From Mycobacterium sp. KBS0706 (GTDB lineage: Bacteria; Pseudomonadota; Alphaproteobacteria; DSM-16000; Inquilinaceae): DNA of 64,000 bases. The stretch covers positions 56,216 through 120,215 of the forward strand of contig NZ_VCCH02000015.1 in NCBI RefSeq assembly GCF_005938675.2, read 5' to 3'. A program made the translations under genes and the position numbers. The notes beneath the pieces were generated by a model that was not told the origin of the DNA, searched no databases, and was given only the letters and a program-made list of their open reading frames with translations. Position 1 is the first letter of the stretch. Each line of letters begins with the position of its first letter. Shown here in pieces: positions 26,791 to 35,773 of this stretch.

Positions 26791-28284
26791 ATGACCGCCC
26801 TCGCCACCCGCCCCAGCCAGCATGACGCGCTCGGCCGCCTGACCGACCGACGGCTGCTGCGCGAGCTGGCCTATATCGACGGACGCTGGACCGCTGCCGC
26901 CAACGGCGCAGTGTTCGAGGTCGCCGACCCCGCCACCGGCGTCACCGTCGCCCGCGTGGCCCGGCTGGGCGCGGCCGAGGCGGACCGCGCCATCGCCGCC
27001 GCCGAGGATGCCTTCCCGGCCTGGCGCGCGCTGCTGCCGCAGGAGCGGGCCGCCAGGCTGCGCAACTGGTTCGACCGGATCCTGGCGGCCAAGGAGGACC
27101 TCGCCCTGCTGATGACGCTGGAGCAGGGCAAGCCGCTGGCCGAATCGCGCGGCGAGATCGACTACGGCGCCGGCTTCGTCGAGTGGTTCGCCGAGGAGGC
27201 CAAGCGCCTGAACGTCGAATCCGTCACCAGCCACCTGCCCGGCGCCGAGATGATGGTGCGGCGCGAGCCGCTGGGCGTCGTCGGCGTCGCCACGCCATGG
27301 AACTTCCCCTGCGCCATGCTGACCCGCAAGGCCGCCGCCGCCCTGGCCGCCGGCTGCACCGTGGTGGCGCACCCGTCGTCGCAGACCCCGCTGTCGGCCC
27401 TGGCCCTGGCCGAACTGGCGGAGCGCGCCGGCATTCCGGCCGGGGTGCTGAACATCGTCACCGGCGACCCGGAGCCGATCGTCGGCCGGATCTGCGCCGA
27501 CAGGCGGGTGCGGGCGGTCAGCTTCACCGGGTCGACCGAGATCGGACGGCTGATCGCCGAGCGCTGCGCGCCGACGATCAAGCGGCTGCAGCTGGAACTG
27601 GGCGGCCACGCCCCGCTGATCGTCTTCGCCGATGCCGATCTGGACCGTGCCGTGTCGATCGCGATCGACGCCAAATTCGCCACCTCGGGCCAGGACTGCC
27701 TGGCCGCCAACCGGATCTATGTCGAGCGGCCCGCCTATGCCGCCTTCTGCGACGCCTTCGCCCGGCGGGTTGCGGCGCTCAAAGTCGGCAACGGACTCGA
27801 TGCCGGGACCGAGATCGGTCCGCTGATGCACGGCCGGGCCGTCGCCAAGGCGGCGGAGCATGTCCAGGACGCGGTGGCCCGCGGCGCCCGCTGCCTGGCC
27901 GGCGGCGATGTCCATGCCGCCGGGCCGCTGTTCTTCGCCCCGACCGTGCTGGCCGATGTGCCGGACGACGCCGCGATCATGCGCGAGGAGACCTTCGCTC
28001 CCGTCGCCGCCGTCACCGCTTTCGACAGCGAGGACGAGGTGGTCGCCCGCGCCAACGATACCGAATACGGGCTGGTGGCCTATGCCGTGACCCGCGATTC
28101 CGGCCGCGTGCTGCGGCTGGGCCGCTCCCTCGACTACGGCATGGTCGCGGTCAACCGGGTGAAGATCACCGGCGCCCCGATCCCGTTCGGCGGCACCAAG
28201 CAATCCGGCCTCGGCCGCGAGGGCTCGCGCCACGGCATCGAGGCCTTCACCGAGCTCAAATACCTGTGCCTGGACGCCGCCTGA
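26791..28284 (+). CDS. doeC: aspartate-semialdehyde/succinate-semialdehyde-type dehydrogenase (DoeC)
   Basis: The 497-residue aldehyde dehydrogenase probably oxidises aspartate semialdehyde from DoeD to aspartate. The catalytic cysteine is C303 (SGQDCLAANR) and the general base E269 (QLELGG), with the fold motifs TPWNFPCAM and FTGSTEIG. The segment that normally reads KPAE/KPSE, where the lysine contacts the cofactor, is AHPSSQTP here, so the lysine is replaced by His194. The ATG at 26791 follows GGAGG; an in-frame TTG at 26773 is upstream of that site. It is second in the doeX-doeC-doeD-adh unit. Confidence 0.92.
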   Translation: MTALATRPSQHDALGRLTDRRLLRELAYIDGRWTAAANGAVFEVADPATGVTVARVARLGAAEADRAIAAAEDAFPAWRALLPQERAARLRNWFDRILAAKEDLALLMTLEQGKPLAESRGEIDYGAGFVEWFAEEAKRLNVESVTSHLPGAEMMVRREPLGVVGVATPWNFPCAMLTRKAAAALAAGCTVVAHPSSQTPLSALALAELAERAGIPAGVLNIVTGDPEPIVGRICADRRVRAVSFTGSTEIGRLIAERCAPTIKRLQLELGGHAPLIVFADADLDRAVSIAIDAKFATSGQDCLAANRIYVERPAYAAFCDAFARRVAALKVGNGLDAGTEIGPLMHGRAVAKAAEHVQDAVARGARCLAGGDVHAAGPLFFAPTVLADVPDDAAIMREETFAPVAAVTAFDSEDEVVARANDTEYGLVAYAVTRDSGRVLRLGRSLDYGMVAVNRVKITGAPIPFGGTKQSGLGREGSRHGIEAFTELKYLCLDAA

Positions 28285-28314
28285 GCGCCCGCCCCTCGTT
28301 CAAGGAGATTTCCG

Positions 28315-29694
28315 ATGGCCCTTCGCGGCAACGAACTCGACGCCTGGGATCGCGACCATTTCTTCCACCCGTCGACCCATATGGCGGCCCATGCCCGCGG
28401 CGAGACGCCGAACCGGATCATCACCGGCGGCGAGGGCGTCTACATCACCGATCGCGACGGCAAGCGCAGCCTGGACGCCTTCGCCGGGCTGTACTGCGTC
28501 AATGTCGGCTATGGCCGGCGCGAGATCGCCGACGCGATCGCCGCCCAGGCGCATGAGCTGGCCTATTACCACGCCTATGTCGGCCACGGCAGCGAGCCGT
28601 CGATCCGCCTGGCCAAGATGATCATCGACCGGGCGCCGGCCGGCATGTCGCGGGTGTTCTTCGGCCTCGGCGGTTCCGACGCCAACGAGACCAACGTCAA
28701 GCTGGTCTGGTACATCAACAACATCCTCGGCCGGCCGGAGAAGAAGAAGATCATCTCGCGCTGGCGCGGCTATCACGGCTCCGGCCTGATGACCGGCAGC
28801 CTCACCGGGCTCGAGCTGTTCCACAAGGCCTTCGACCTGCCGCTGGCCCAGGTGCTGCACACCGACGCGCCCTACTACTATCGCCGCGAGGACCGGTCGC
28901 TGAGCGAGGAGCAGTTCTCGCAAGCCTGTGCCGACCGGCTTGAGGAGCTGATCCTGGCCGAGGGGCCGGAGACGGTGGCCGCGTTCATCGGCGAGCCGAT
29001 CCTGGGCACTGGCGGGCTGGTGCCGCCGCCGGCCGGCTATTGGGAGAAGGTCCAGGCGGTCCTGGCGAAGTATGACGTGCTGCTGATCGCCGACGAGGTG
29101 ATCACCGGCTTCGGCCGGCTGGGGTCGATGTTCGGATCGGAGCACTACGGCATCAAGCCGGATCTGATTACCATCGCCAAGGGCCTGACCTCGGCCTATG
29201 CGCCCCTGTCCGGCGTGATCGTGTCGGAGAAGGTCTGGAAGATCCTGGAGAAGGGGTCCGACGCGCTCGGCGCCATCGGCCATGGCTGGACCTATTCCTC
29301 GCACCCGCTGTGCACCGCCGCGGCGATCGCCAATCTCGAGCTGGTCGACAGCCTGGGGCTGGTCGAGAACGCGAAGGCGACCGGCGCCTATTTCAAGCAG
29401 GCGCTGACCGATGCGCTGGCCGGCCATCGCATCGTCGGCGAGGTGCGCGGCGAGGGGCTGGCGGCGGCGGTCGAGTTCGTGGCCGACAAGAACGACCGGG
29501 TGTTCTTCGACTCGGCGCTGAAGGTCGGCCCTCGGATCTATGCGGCGACCCTGGCCCGCGGCGTGATCTCCCGCGCCCTGCCGCAGGGCGACATCCTGGG
29601 CTTCGCCCCACCGCTGTGCCTGACCCGCGACGAGGCCGACATCGTGGTCAAGGCCGTGGCCGGGGCGGTCGAGTCGGTGGCCAAGGAGCTGTGA
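28315..29694 (+). CDS. doeD: L-2,4-diaminobutyrate transaminase (DoeD), class III aminotransferase
   Basis: The 459-residue PLP enzyme converts diaminobutyrate to aspartate semialdehyde. Class III motifs are clear: GLYCVNVGYG, HGSEPSIRLAK, RWRGYHGSGLMTGSLTG, LLIADEVITGFGRLG and the PLP lysine in ITIAKGLTSAYAPLSG. AAGGAGA lies just before the ATG. It follows doeC by 30 bases. Generic annotation would be omega-amino acid aminotransferase; the ectoine context fixes the role. Confidence 0.93.
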   Translation: MALRGNELDAWDRDHFFHPSTHMAAHARGETPNRIITGGEGVYITDRDGKRSLDAFAGLYCVNVGYGRREIADAIAAQAHELAYYHAYVGHGSEPSIRLAKMIIDRAPAGMSRVFFGLGGSDANETNVKLVWYINNILGRPEKKKIISRWRGYHGSGLMTGSLTGLELFHKAFDLPLAQVLHTDAPYYYRREDRSLSEEQFSQACADRLEELILAEGPETVAAFIGEPILGTGGLVPPPAGYWEKVQAVLAKYDVLLIADEVITGFGRLGSMFGSEHYGIKPDLITIAKGLTSAYAPLSGVIVSEKVWKILEKGSDALGAIGHGWTYSSHPLCTAAAIANLELVDSLGLVENAKATGAYFKQALTDALAGHRIVGEVRGEGLAAAVEFVADKNDRVFFDSALKVGPRIYAATLARGVISRALPQGDILGFAPPLCLTRDEADIVVKAVAGAVESVAKEL

Positions 29695-29702
29695 GCAGGA
29701 CG

Positions 29703-30806
29703 ATGATCGCCGAAACCATCCCCACCACCATGCGCGCCGTGGTCCTGACCGGCCATGGCGGGCCCGACAAGCTGGTCCATCGCGACGACGTGCCGGTGCC
29801 GAAGCCGGCCGCGGGCGAGGTGCTGATCGAGGTCGCCGCCTGCGGCATGAACAACACCGATGTCTGGGTCCGCGAGGGCGCCTATGGCACCGAGGCGGAC
29901 CCGGAGGCGGTGTCGAGCTGGCGCGGCCGCGGCGACCGGTCGACCCTGACCTTCCCGCGCATCCAGGGCACCGACACGGTCGGCCGCATCGCCGCGGTCG
30001 GCCCCGGCGTGCCGGAAGCGCGGATCGGCGAGCGGGTGATGGTCGATTTCAGCATCTACAACCGCGACGACGACAGCCTGGCCGACATCGACTACATGGG
30101 CCATGGCCGCGATGGCGGCTATGCCGAGTACATGGCGCTGCCGGCCGACCACGCCCATCGCGTCGACACGCCGATGAGCGATGTCGAGCTGGCCACCTTC
30201 TGCTGCGCCTACCTGACCGGCGAGCACATGCTGGACCGCGCCCGGGTGGCGGCCGGCGAACGGGTGCTGGTCACCGGCGCCTCGGGCGGCGTCGGCTCGG
30301 GCATCGTCCAGCTGTGCCGCGCCCGCGGCGCCATCCCCTATGCCGTGGTCGGCCGCGGCAAGGAGGAGGCGGTGCTGGCGGCCGGCGCCGAGGCAGTGGT
30401 CACCCGCGACGCCGGCGACCTGGTCTCGGCGGTGGAGCGGGTCACCAAGGGCCGGCCGATCGATGTGGTCGCCGACCTGGTCGGCGGGGCGATGTTCAAT
30501 GACCTGCTGCGCATCCTGCGGCCCGAGGGGCGCTACACCACCGCCGGCGCCATCGCCGGGCCGGTGGTGCAGCTGGACCTGCGAACGATGTACCTGAAAC
30601 ACCTGGAGCTGCACGGCTCGTCCCAGGGCACGCGCGGCGCCTTCCGCCGGCTGGTGCGCTACATCGAGGAGGGCAAGCTGAAGCCGCTGGTCGGCGGCGT
30701 CTACCGCCTGTCGGAGTTCCACCGCGCCCAGGCCGATTTCATGGCCAAGGGCTTCGTCGGCAAGCTGGTGGTGGTGCCGGATGCGCGGTGGGCCGGGGAT
30801 CGCTGA
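29703..30806 (+). CDS. zinc-type MDR alcohol dehydrogenase/quinone reductase family protein
   Basis: The 367-residue protein has the GroES-like N-domain (PKPAAGEVLIEVAACGMNNTD) and the Rossmann motif VLVTGASGGVGSGIVQL of medium-chain reductases. The catalytic-zinc histidine position is not obvious and the structural-zinc cysteine cluster is absent, which favours the quinone-reductase branch. It starts eight bases after doeD and is clearly part of the ectoine plus-strand operon, yet it has no assigned step in the published pathway. A role with an aldehyde from hydroxyectoine is possible but unsupported. Confidence 0.88.
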   Translation: MIAETIPTTMRAVVLTGHGGPDKLVHRDDVPVPKPAAGEVLIEVAACGMNNTDVWVREGAYGTEADPEAVSSWRGRGDRSTLTFPRIQGTDTVGRIAAVGPGVPEARIGERVMVDFSIYNRDDDSLADIDYMGHGRDGGYAEYMALPADHAHRVDTPMSDVELATFCCAYLTGEHMLDRARVAAGERVLVTGASGGVGSGIVQLCRARGAIPYAVVGRGKEEAVLAAGAEAVVTRDAGDLVSAVERVTKGRPIDVVADLVGGAMFNDLLRILRPEGRYTTAGAIAGPVVQLDLRTMYLKHLELHGSSQGTRGAFRRLVRYIEEGKLKPLVGGVYRLSEFHRAQADFMAKGFVGKLVVVPDARWAGDR

Positions 30807-30830
30807 AGCTCGCTCAGCCGGCTGAAAAAT

Positions 30831-30875
30831 GAGTCCCCCCTCCCCCTAACCCCCTCCCGCGAGGGGAGGGGGGAC
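30831..30875. repeat. CCCCCTCCCC-type hairpin behind the ectoine plus-strand operon
   Basis: The sequence GAGTCCCCCCTCCCC is followed by a CCCTCCCGCGAGGGG stem and ends GGGGGGAC. It is a third copy of the unit at 8243-8411 and sits between convergent operons, where it could end transcription from both sides. No T-run follows. Confidence 0.65.
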
Positions 30876-30899
30876 AAGGGAAAAGCAGGCCCAGCGCGA

Positions 30900-32000
30900 T
30901 TACACCCGCACCACGTGCAGGTCGCGCGGCAGGGAGGACAGGATTTCCGGCCCGTCCTCGCGCAGGATCACGATGTCCTCGAGCCGGATGCCGAAGCGGC
31001 CCGGGATGTAGATGCCCGGCTCGATCGAGAACACCATGCCCTCCTCCAGCACCGTCTCGGAGGTGGCGGTGATGTAGGGCGGCTCATGGCCGTCGATGCC
31101 CATGCCGTGGCCGGTGCGGTGGACGAAGTATTCGCCGTAGCCGGCATCGGCGATGACCTTGCGGGCGGCGGCGTCGACCTCCTTCGCCATCACGCCGGGC
31201 TTTGCCGCCTTCAGCGCCGCCTGCACCGCCTTCTCGACGATGGTGTGGATCTGGCCATAGCCCTCCGGCGGGCGGCCGATCGCGACCATGCGGGTGATGT
31301 CGCTGGGGAAGCCGGCCTTGCGGCCGCCGATATCGACCACCACCGCGTCGCCCTCCTCCAGCCGGCGCCCGCCGGTCTGGTGGTGCGGGAAGGCGCCGTT
31401 GCCGCCGCCGCCGACGATCCAGAAGGCCGGCGACGCCCCTTCCGAGGTGAAGTGCGCCTTGATCGCATCCGCCAGCTCCAGCTCGCTCATGCCCGGCCTG
31501 GCCGCGGCGAAGGCGGCCTGCATGGCGCAGTCGGCGATGCCGGCATTCATCTTCAGCGTGGCGAACTCGGCCGCATCCTTGCGCATGCGCAGCGCGCCGA
31601 TGGTGCTGTCGGTGAAGCTGTGCCGCGCGCCCGGCAGCGCGCCGAGCAGCAGCAGCGCGAAATCCGCCCGCATCGTCTCGTCCAGCACCACATGGCCCGC
31701 CTGGGCGGCGCCGACATCGGCCAGCGCCGCCGCCAGGGCGGCGTCCGGCCCGACGGCATCGTCCCAGGTGTGGAAGGCGATCGCCGTCTCCTCGCGCGAA
31801 CCCTCGGCGTTCAGCACCGGCATCAGGAACGCCTCGCACTCCGGCCCGATCAGCAGCAGGCAGGGCCGCTCATCGGCATGCGGGTGGAAGCCGGCCGCCC
31901 ATTGCATGTGCGACCCCGGCCCGAGCGCGACAAGGTCGACGCCCGCCCCCCGCATCTTCGCACGCAGCGCCGCAAGCCTCTTGCCCAAATCGACCGCCAT
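30900..32000 (-). CDS. M24 family Xaa-Pro-type peptidase
   Basis: The 366-residue metallopeptidase has a creatinase-like N-domain and a pita-bread catalytic domain. Unlike DoeA, it keeps all five metal ligands: Asp in VVVDIGG, Asp in PSDITRM, His in HRTGHGMG, Glu in FSIEPGIY and Glu in RLEDIV. It should therefore cleave Xaa-Pro dipeptides or remove residues before proline. It is the last gene of the ten-gene gsi-type operon, 44 bases after iaaA. Confidence 0.92.
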   Translation of the reverse strand: MAVDLGKRLAALRAKMRGAGVDLVALGPGSHMQWAAGFHPHADERPCLLLIGPECEAFLMPVLNAEGSREETAIAFHTWDDAVGPDAALAAALADVGAAQAGHVVLDETMRADFALLLLGALPGARHSFTDSTIGALRMRKDAAEFATLKMNAGIADCAMQAAFAAARPGMSELELADAIKAHFTSEGASPAFWIVGGGGNGAFPHHQTGGRRLEEGDAVVVDIGGRKAGFPSDITRMVAIGRPPEGYGQIHTIVEKAVQAALKAAKPGVMAKEVDAAARKVIADAGYGEYFVHRTGHGMGIDGHEPPYITATSETVLEEGMVFSIEPGIYIPGRFGIRLEDIVILREDGPEILSSLPRDLHVVRV

Positions 32001-32044
32001 CCTGCCCTCCCGTTCACGGCGAATCGCCGTCCTCGACCGCCAGC

Positions 32045-33007
32045 CTAGACCGCCTCGGTGCGGAAATCCTCGCGATGGATCGCGGTGCGCAACACGCCGT
32101 CGGCGCCGATCACGCCGCGATACATGCCCTCGCAGTTGAACGGCAGCGCCACACGGCCCTGGGCATCGACCGCAATCAGCCCGCCGGAGCCGCCGGCCGG
32201 GGCCAGCAGCGCCTGCACCACATCCTCGGCCGCCTGCTCCAGCCCCTGGCCAGCCCAGCGTATGCGGGCGTCGATCTCGTGCCCGGCGGCGTAGCGGATG
32301 AAGATCTCGCCATGGCCGGTGCCGGAGACGGCGCAGGTGGCGTTGTCGGCCCAGGTGCCGGCGCCGATCACCGGGCAGTCGCCGACCCGGCCCGGGGTCT
32401 TGCCGGTCATACCGCCGGTCGAGGTGGCGGCGGCGAGGCTGCCGGCGGCGTCGCAGGCCACGGCGCCGACCGTGCCGTGCTTCCGCGCCGGGTCGCCATC
32501 ATCCGGCAGGGCCTGGCGGCGGCGCGCCAGCTCGTCCTGCAACGCTTCCCAGCGCCGCTCGGTGCGGAACCAGGACGGGTCCATATGCTCCAGCCCGGCC
32601 TCGCGGCAGAAGCGGCGCGCGCCCTCCCCGGCCAGCATCACATGCTCGGTCCGCTCCATCACCGCGCGGGCAGCCAGGACCGGGTGGCGCGGGCCGCAGA
32701 TGCCGGCGATGGCGCCGGCCCGGCGACAGCGGCCATCCATCACCGCCGCATCCATCTCGATCTCGCCAGCGCTGGTGAAGACGGCGCCGCGGCCGGCGTT
32801 GAACAGCGGGTCCTCCTCCAGCGCCATCACCGCGGCGGTGACGGCGTCGAGCGCCGAGCCGCCGGCCTCCAGGACCAGATGGCCATTGCGCAGCGCGGTG
32901 CGCAGGCCCTGGTGATAGGCGTCCTCCTGCTCCGGCGACAACGAGTCCCGGCGGATGGTGCCGGCGCCGCCATGGATCACCAGGACGGCGCGGGATGGGT
33001 CGGTCAT
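32045..33007 (-). CDS. iaaA: isoaspartyl peptidase/L-asparaginase, Ntn hydrolase
   Basis: The 320-residue proenzyme is expected to self-cleave before the threonine in RKHGTVGAVACD, which then acts as nucleophile. The family N-terminus VIHGGAGTI, the NAGRGAVFTSAG loop and the GDCPVIGAGTWAD and TGHGE motifs are intact. It hydrolyses beta-aspartyl dipeptides and asparagine. The ATG at 33007 follows GAGG; a TTG at 33022 would add five residues. In Escherichia coli the homologue also lies beside gsiABCD, and the same pairing is seen here. Confidence 0.93.
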   Translation of the reverse strand: MTDPSRAVLVIHGGAGTIRRDSLSPEQEDAYHQGLRTALRNGHLVLEAGGSALDAVTAAVMALEEDPLFNAGRGAVFTSAGEIEMDAAVMDGRCRRAGAIAGICGPRHPVLAARAVMERTEHVMLAGEGARRFCREAGLEHMDPSWFRTERRWEALQDELARRRQALPDDGDPARKHGTVGAVACDAAGSLAAATSTGGMTGKTPGRVGDCPVIGAGTWADNATCAVSGTGHGEIFIRYAAGHEIDARIRWAGQGLEQAAEDVVQALLAPAGGSGGLIAVDAQGRVALPFNCEGMYRGVIGADGVLRTAIHREDFRTEAV

Positions 33008-33018
33008 GGAAGCCTCGT

Positions 33019-33837
33019 TCAACGCAGGAAAGCGGTCATCGCCGACACGGCGTTCATCCAGCGGATAGCGTCGGCGACGCTGCCCGCCGGCAGGGCGATG
33101 GTGACGCCGTCGCGCCGTTCGGCCGGCGGCAGGGTGGCGGCGAGATCGGCCAGGGCCGGGCCGCCCATCTCCAGCTCCAGCGTGTAGGGGCCGCCGATGC
33201 GGAAGGGCGGGATCGACCCGGCGCGGCGGACGGCACGGGCGGCGCCTTCGCGCAGGGCGGCGCGGGCGGCTGGCAGCGGCAGCGACCGGGCGGCGCGATT
33301 GCCCAGCGCCTGCTTGGTCTGGACGAACTCGGCCTCCGGGAAATGCTCGCGCAGCTCGGCGACGCAGCGGTCGTCGCCGGAGACCATGGCCACCGGCACG
33401 CCCAGGCTGCCGGCATAGGCGCCATAGATCCCGGCCTCGCCCAGCGGCTGTCCGTTCAGGCGCACGGCGCGGAAGGCGAAGCCGTTGGTGGTGTGGGCCA
33501 GCACGCCCTGCTCCGACGCCCTTGCGTGGTAGCCCAGGCAGAACACCGCTTCATGGCCGGCATCGAGCCCGCAGAACATGTTGAGCGGCTTCGGCTTGCC
33601 CTGGATCAGCTCCGCCGCCGGGTGCAGCAGTTCCGGCAGCAGGTTGGTCATCGGGCCGTGCGCGTCGTTGACCAGGATCTCGGTGGCGCCGCCTTCCAGC
33701 GCGCCCTCGATCGCGGCGTTGACCTCCTCGGTCATCAGCCGGCGGGCGCGTTCGTACTCGCCGTTGCCGGGCTGGCCCTGCTGCGGCGTGATCACCCCGG
33801 CCACGCCCTCGATATCCGACGAGATGTAGATCTTCAT
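33019..33837 (-). CDS. dppA: D-aminopeptidase DppA, M55 family
   Basis: The 272-residue zinc enzyme removes D-residues (classically D-Ala) from peptides. The family start MKIYISSDIEGVAGV carries the first metal ligands (SxDxEG). DAHGP, FCLGYHA and the late GPYTLELEM follow as in the Bacillus DppA enzyme. Its ATG overlaps the stop of the P1 peptidase gene by four bases. The product would act in the cytoplasm as a self-compartmentalising ring, as known for the family. Confidence 0.93.
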   Translation of the reverse strand: MKIYISSDIEGVAGVITPQQGQPGNGEYERARRLMTEEVNAAIEGALEGGATEILVNDAHGPMTNLLPELLHPAAELIQGKPKPLNMFCGLDAGHEAVFCLGYHARASEQGVLAHTTNGFAFRAVRLNGQPLGEAGIYGAYAGSLGVPVAMVSGDDRCVAELREHFPEAEFVQTKQALGNRAARSLPLPAARAALREGAARAVRRAGSIPPFRIGGPYTLELEMGGPALADLAATLPPAERRDGVTIALPAGSVADAIRWMNAVSAMTAFLR

Positions 33838-34874
33838 TTGCGTTCCTCCGCCTCCAGCCAATCCGCAAGCGATGGCCGGCTGTGCCCGTTGCGGCCGATG
33901 GCTGGCCCGGCGGCGCAGAGGGCGTTCAGCACGGCCTCCTGCGTCGCCTCGGCCGCGGCCTGGAACAGCCGGTCGATCCGCGCCTCGTTCAGCACCCGGA
34001 TCTCGACCAGGTCGCGCTTCCGGTCGTGCTCCACCGGATCGGCGGTGGTGAAGCCGAGCGCGATGTCGCCGCTGCCATGGCCCCAGAAGGCACCGAGCCG
34101 CGCCAGCCCGGCGCCGCATCTCTTGGTGACCCGGTGCAGCTGGCGGTGCTCCAGCGGCACGTCGGTCGCCAGGATCACGATCACCGAGCCCTTTTCAGGC
34201 GCCGGCTCGGAGGGCGGGACCGGACGGCGGCCGTCGGGCAGCACCAGGTCGCCGGCCCGGCCGAAATTCGCCAGCACCAGCACGCCGAGATGGAAATGGT
34301 CGCGATCGAACTTGACCCGGCGCGAGGCGGTGCCGATGCCGCCCTTGAAGCCGAAGCTGCTCATCCCGGTGCCGGCGCCGACCGAGCCCTCGCCGACCTT
34401 GCCGTTGCTGGCCGCCCTGATCGCCTCCAGCGCGTCGGTCTCGGTCACCGCCAGGGCCTGGATGTCGGACAGGAAGCCGTCATTGCATTCCAGCACCACC
34501 GGGTTGACGGTGCCGGTCTCGCGGCCGATGTCGGGGTTGGCGGCGATGGCGGCACGGATCAGCGCCGTGGCGCAGGTGCCGACGGCGAAGGTGTTGGTCA
34601 GCAGGATCGGCGTCTCGACCGTCCCCAGCTCCGCCACCTGCATCAGGCCGGTGCTCTTGCCGAAGCCGTTGATCACCTCGACCGCGGCGCGCGCCTTGGT
34701 CCGGAACAGGTTTCCGGTATGCGGCAGGATGGCGGTGACGCCGGTCAGCACGTCGCCGGCATGCATGCTGAGATGGCCGACCAGCACGCCGGGGACATCG
34801 GTGATGGCGTTGAGCGGGCCGGTCGGCAGCGTGCCGCAGACCAAGCCGAAATCGCGGGCGAGACGGGCCGTCAC
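33834..34874 (-). CDS. P1 family peptidase (DmpA/beta-aminopeptidase type)
   Basis: The 346-residue Ntn-type hydrolase resembles DmpA and BapA, which remove N-terminal D- or beta-amino acids. It begins ARDFGLVCGTLPTGPLNAITDVPGV, typical of the family, and carries ILLTNTFAVG, VECND-type NPVVLECNDGFL, and the self-cleavage region EGSVGAGTGMSSFGFKGG. The start is a GTG at 34874 with GGGAGG close upstream. It lies 11 bases after gsiD and overlaps dppA. Whether its preference is D-, beta- or L-residues cannot be read here. Confidence 0.9.
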   Translation of the reverse strand: MTARLARDFGLVCGTLPTGPLNAITDVPGVLVGHLSMHAGDVLTGVTAILPHTGNLFRTKARAAVEVINGFGKSTGLMQVAELGTVETPILLTNTFAVGTCATALIRAAIAANPDIGRETGTVNPVVLECNDGFLSDIQALAVTETDALEAIRAASNGKVGEGSVGAGTGMSSFGFKGGIGTASRRVKFDRDHFHLGVLVLANFGRAGDLVLPDGRRPVPPSEPAPEKGSVIVILATDVPLEHRQLHRVTKRCGAGLARLGAFWGHGSGDIALGFTTADPVEHDRKRDLVEIRVLNEARIDRLFQAAAEATQEAVLNALCAAGPAIGRNGHSRPSLADWLEAEERK

Positions 34875-34885
34875 CGATGCCTCCC

Positions 34886-35773
34886 TTACGTCTTCAGCTT
34901 CGGGTCGAGCGCGTCGCGCAGGCCGTCGCCGAGCAGGTTGAAGGCCAGCACCGTGACGAAGATGGCGATGCCGGGGAAGAGGGTGATGTGGTCGGCGACG
35001 CCGAGATAGCTGCGGCCATCGGCCAGCATCGCCCCCCATTCCGGGCTGGGCGGCTGGGCGCCGAGGCCGATGAAGCTGAGGCTGGCCGCGGTCAGGATCG
35101 AGGTGCCGATGCGCATCGAGAAGTAGACGATCACGCTGGGCAGCGTGCCGGGCAGGATGTGGCGCAGCATCAAGAGGCGGTGGCGCACGCCGATCGCCCG
35201 GGCCGCATCGACATAGACGGTCTGCCTGATCGCCAGCGTGCTGCCGCGCACCAGCCGGGCGAAGACCGGCACGCTGAACACGGCGACGGCGTAGATCACG
35301 TTGTCGATGCCGGGGCCGAGCACGGCGATGACGCCGATCGCCAGGATGATGCCGGGGAAGGCCAGCAGCACGTCGCACAGCCGCATCACGAAGCCGTCGA
35401 CCCAGCCGCCGTAGAAGCCGCTGACCAGGCCGAGCAGGATGCCGGCCACGCCGCCCAGCGTCACCGACAGGAAGCCGACGGCGAGCGAGATGCGGGCGCC
35501 GAAGACGATGCGGCTGAGGATGTCGCGGCCATAGGCGTCGGTGCCGGCGAGATGGGCCCAGGAGGGCCCCTCCAGCACCCGCTCGTAATCCGGCGCGGCC
35601 AGGTCGTAGGGGGCGATCCAGGGCGCCAGGATGGCGACGACCACCAGCGCCACCAGGAACAGCCCGGCGATGACGCCGACCTTCTGCCGGCGGAAGCGGC
35701 GCCAGAATTCGCGCCACGGCGAGCGGACGCTGTCCGCGCCGGCCGAGGCGACGGGGGCGGTGACGGCGCTCAT
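34886..35773 (-). CDS. gsiD: glutathione-type ABC transporter permease GsiD
   Basis: The 295-residue DppC-type permease has a cytoplasmic N-terminus with [15 protein letters not shown], the [20 protein letters not shown] motif (in part), the EAA loop [21 protein letters not shown], and [16 protein letters not shown]. It overlaps gsiC by four bases. It is named by operon position and by the clear GsiB identity of the binding protein. Confidence 0.9.
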   Translation of the reverse strand: MSAVTAPVASAGADSVRSPWREFWRRFRRQKVGVIAGLFLVALVVVAILAPWIAPYDLAAPDYERVLEGPSWAHLAGTDAYGRDILSRIVFGARISLAVGFLSVTLGGVAGILLGLVSGFYGGWVDGFVMRLCDVLLAFPGIILAIGVIAVLGPGIDNVIYAVAVFSVPVFARLVRGSTLAIRQTVYVDAARAIGVRHRLLMLRHILPGTLPSVIVYFSMRIGTSILTAASLSFIGLGAQPPSPEWGAMLADGRSYLGVADHITLFPGIAIFVTVLAFNLLGDGLRDALDPKLKT

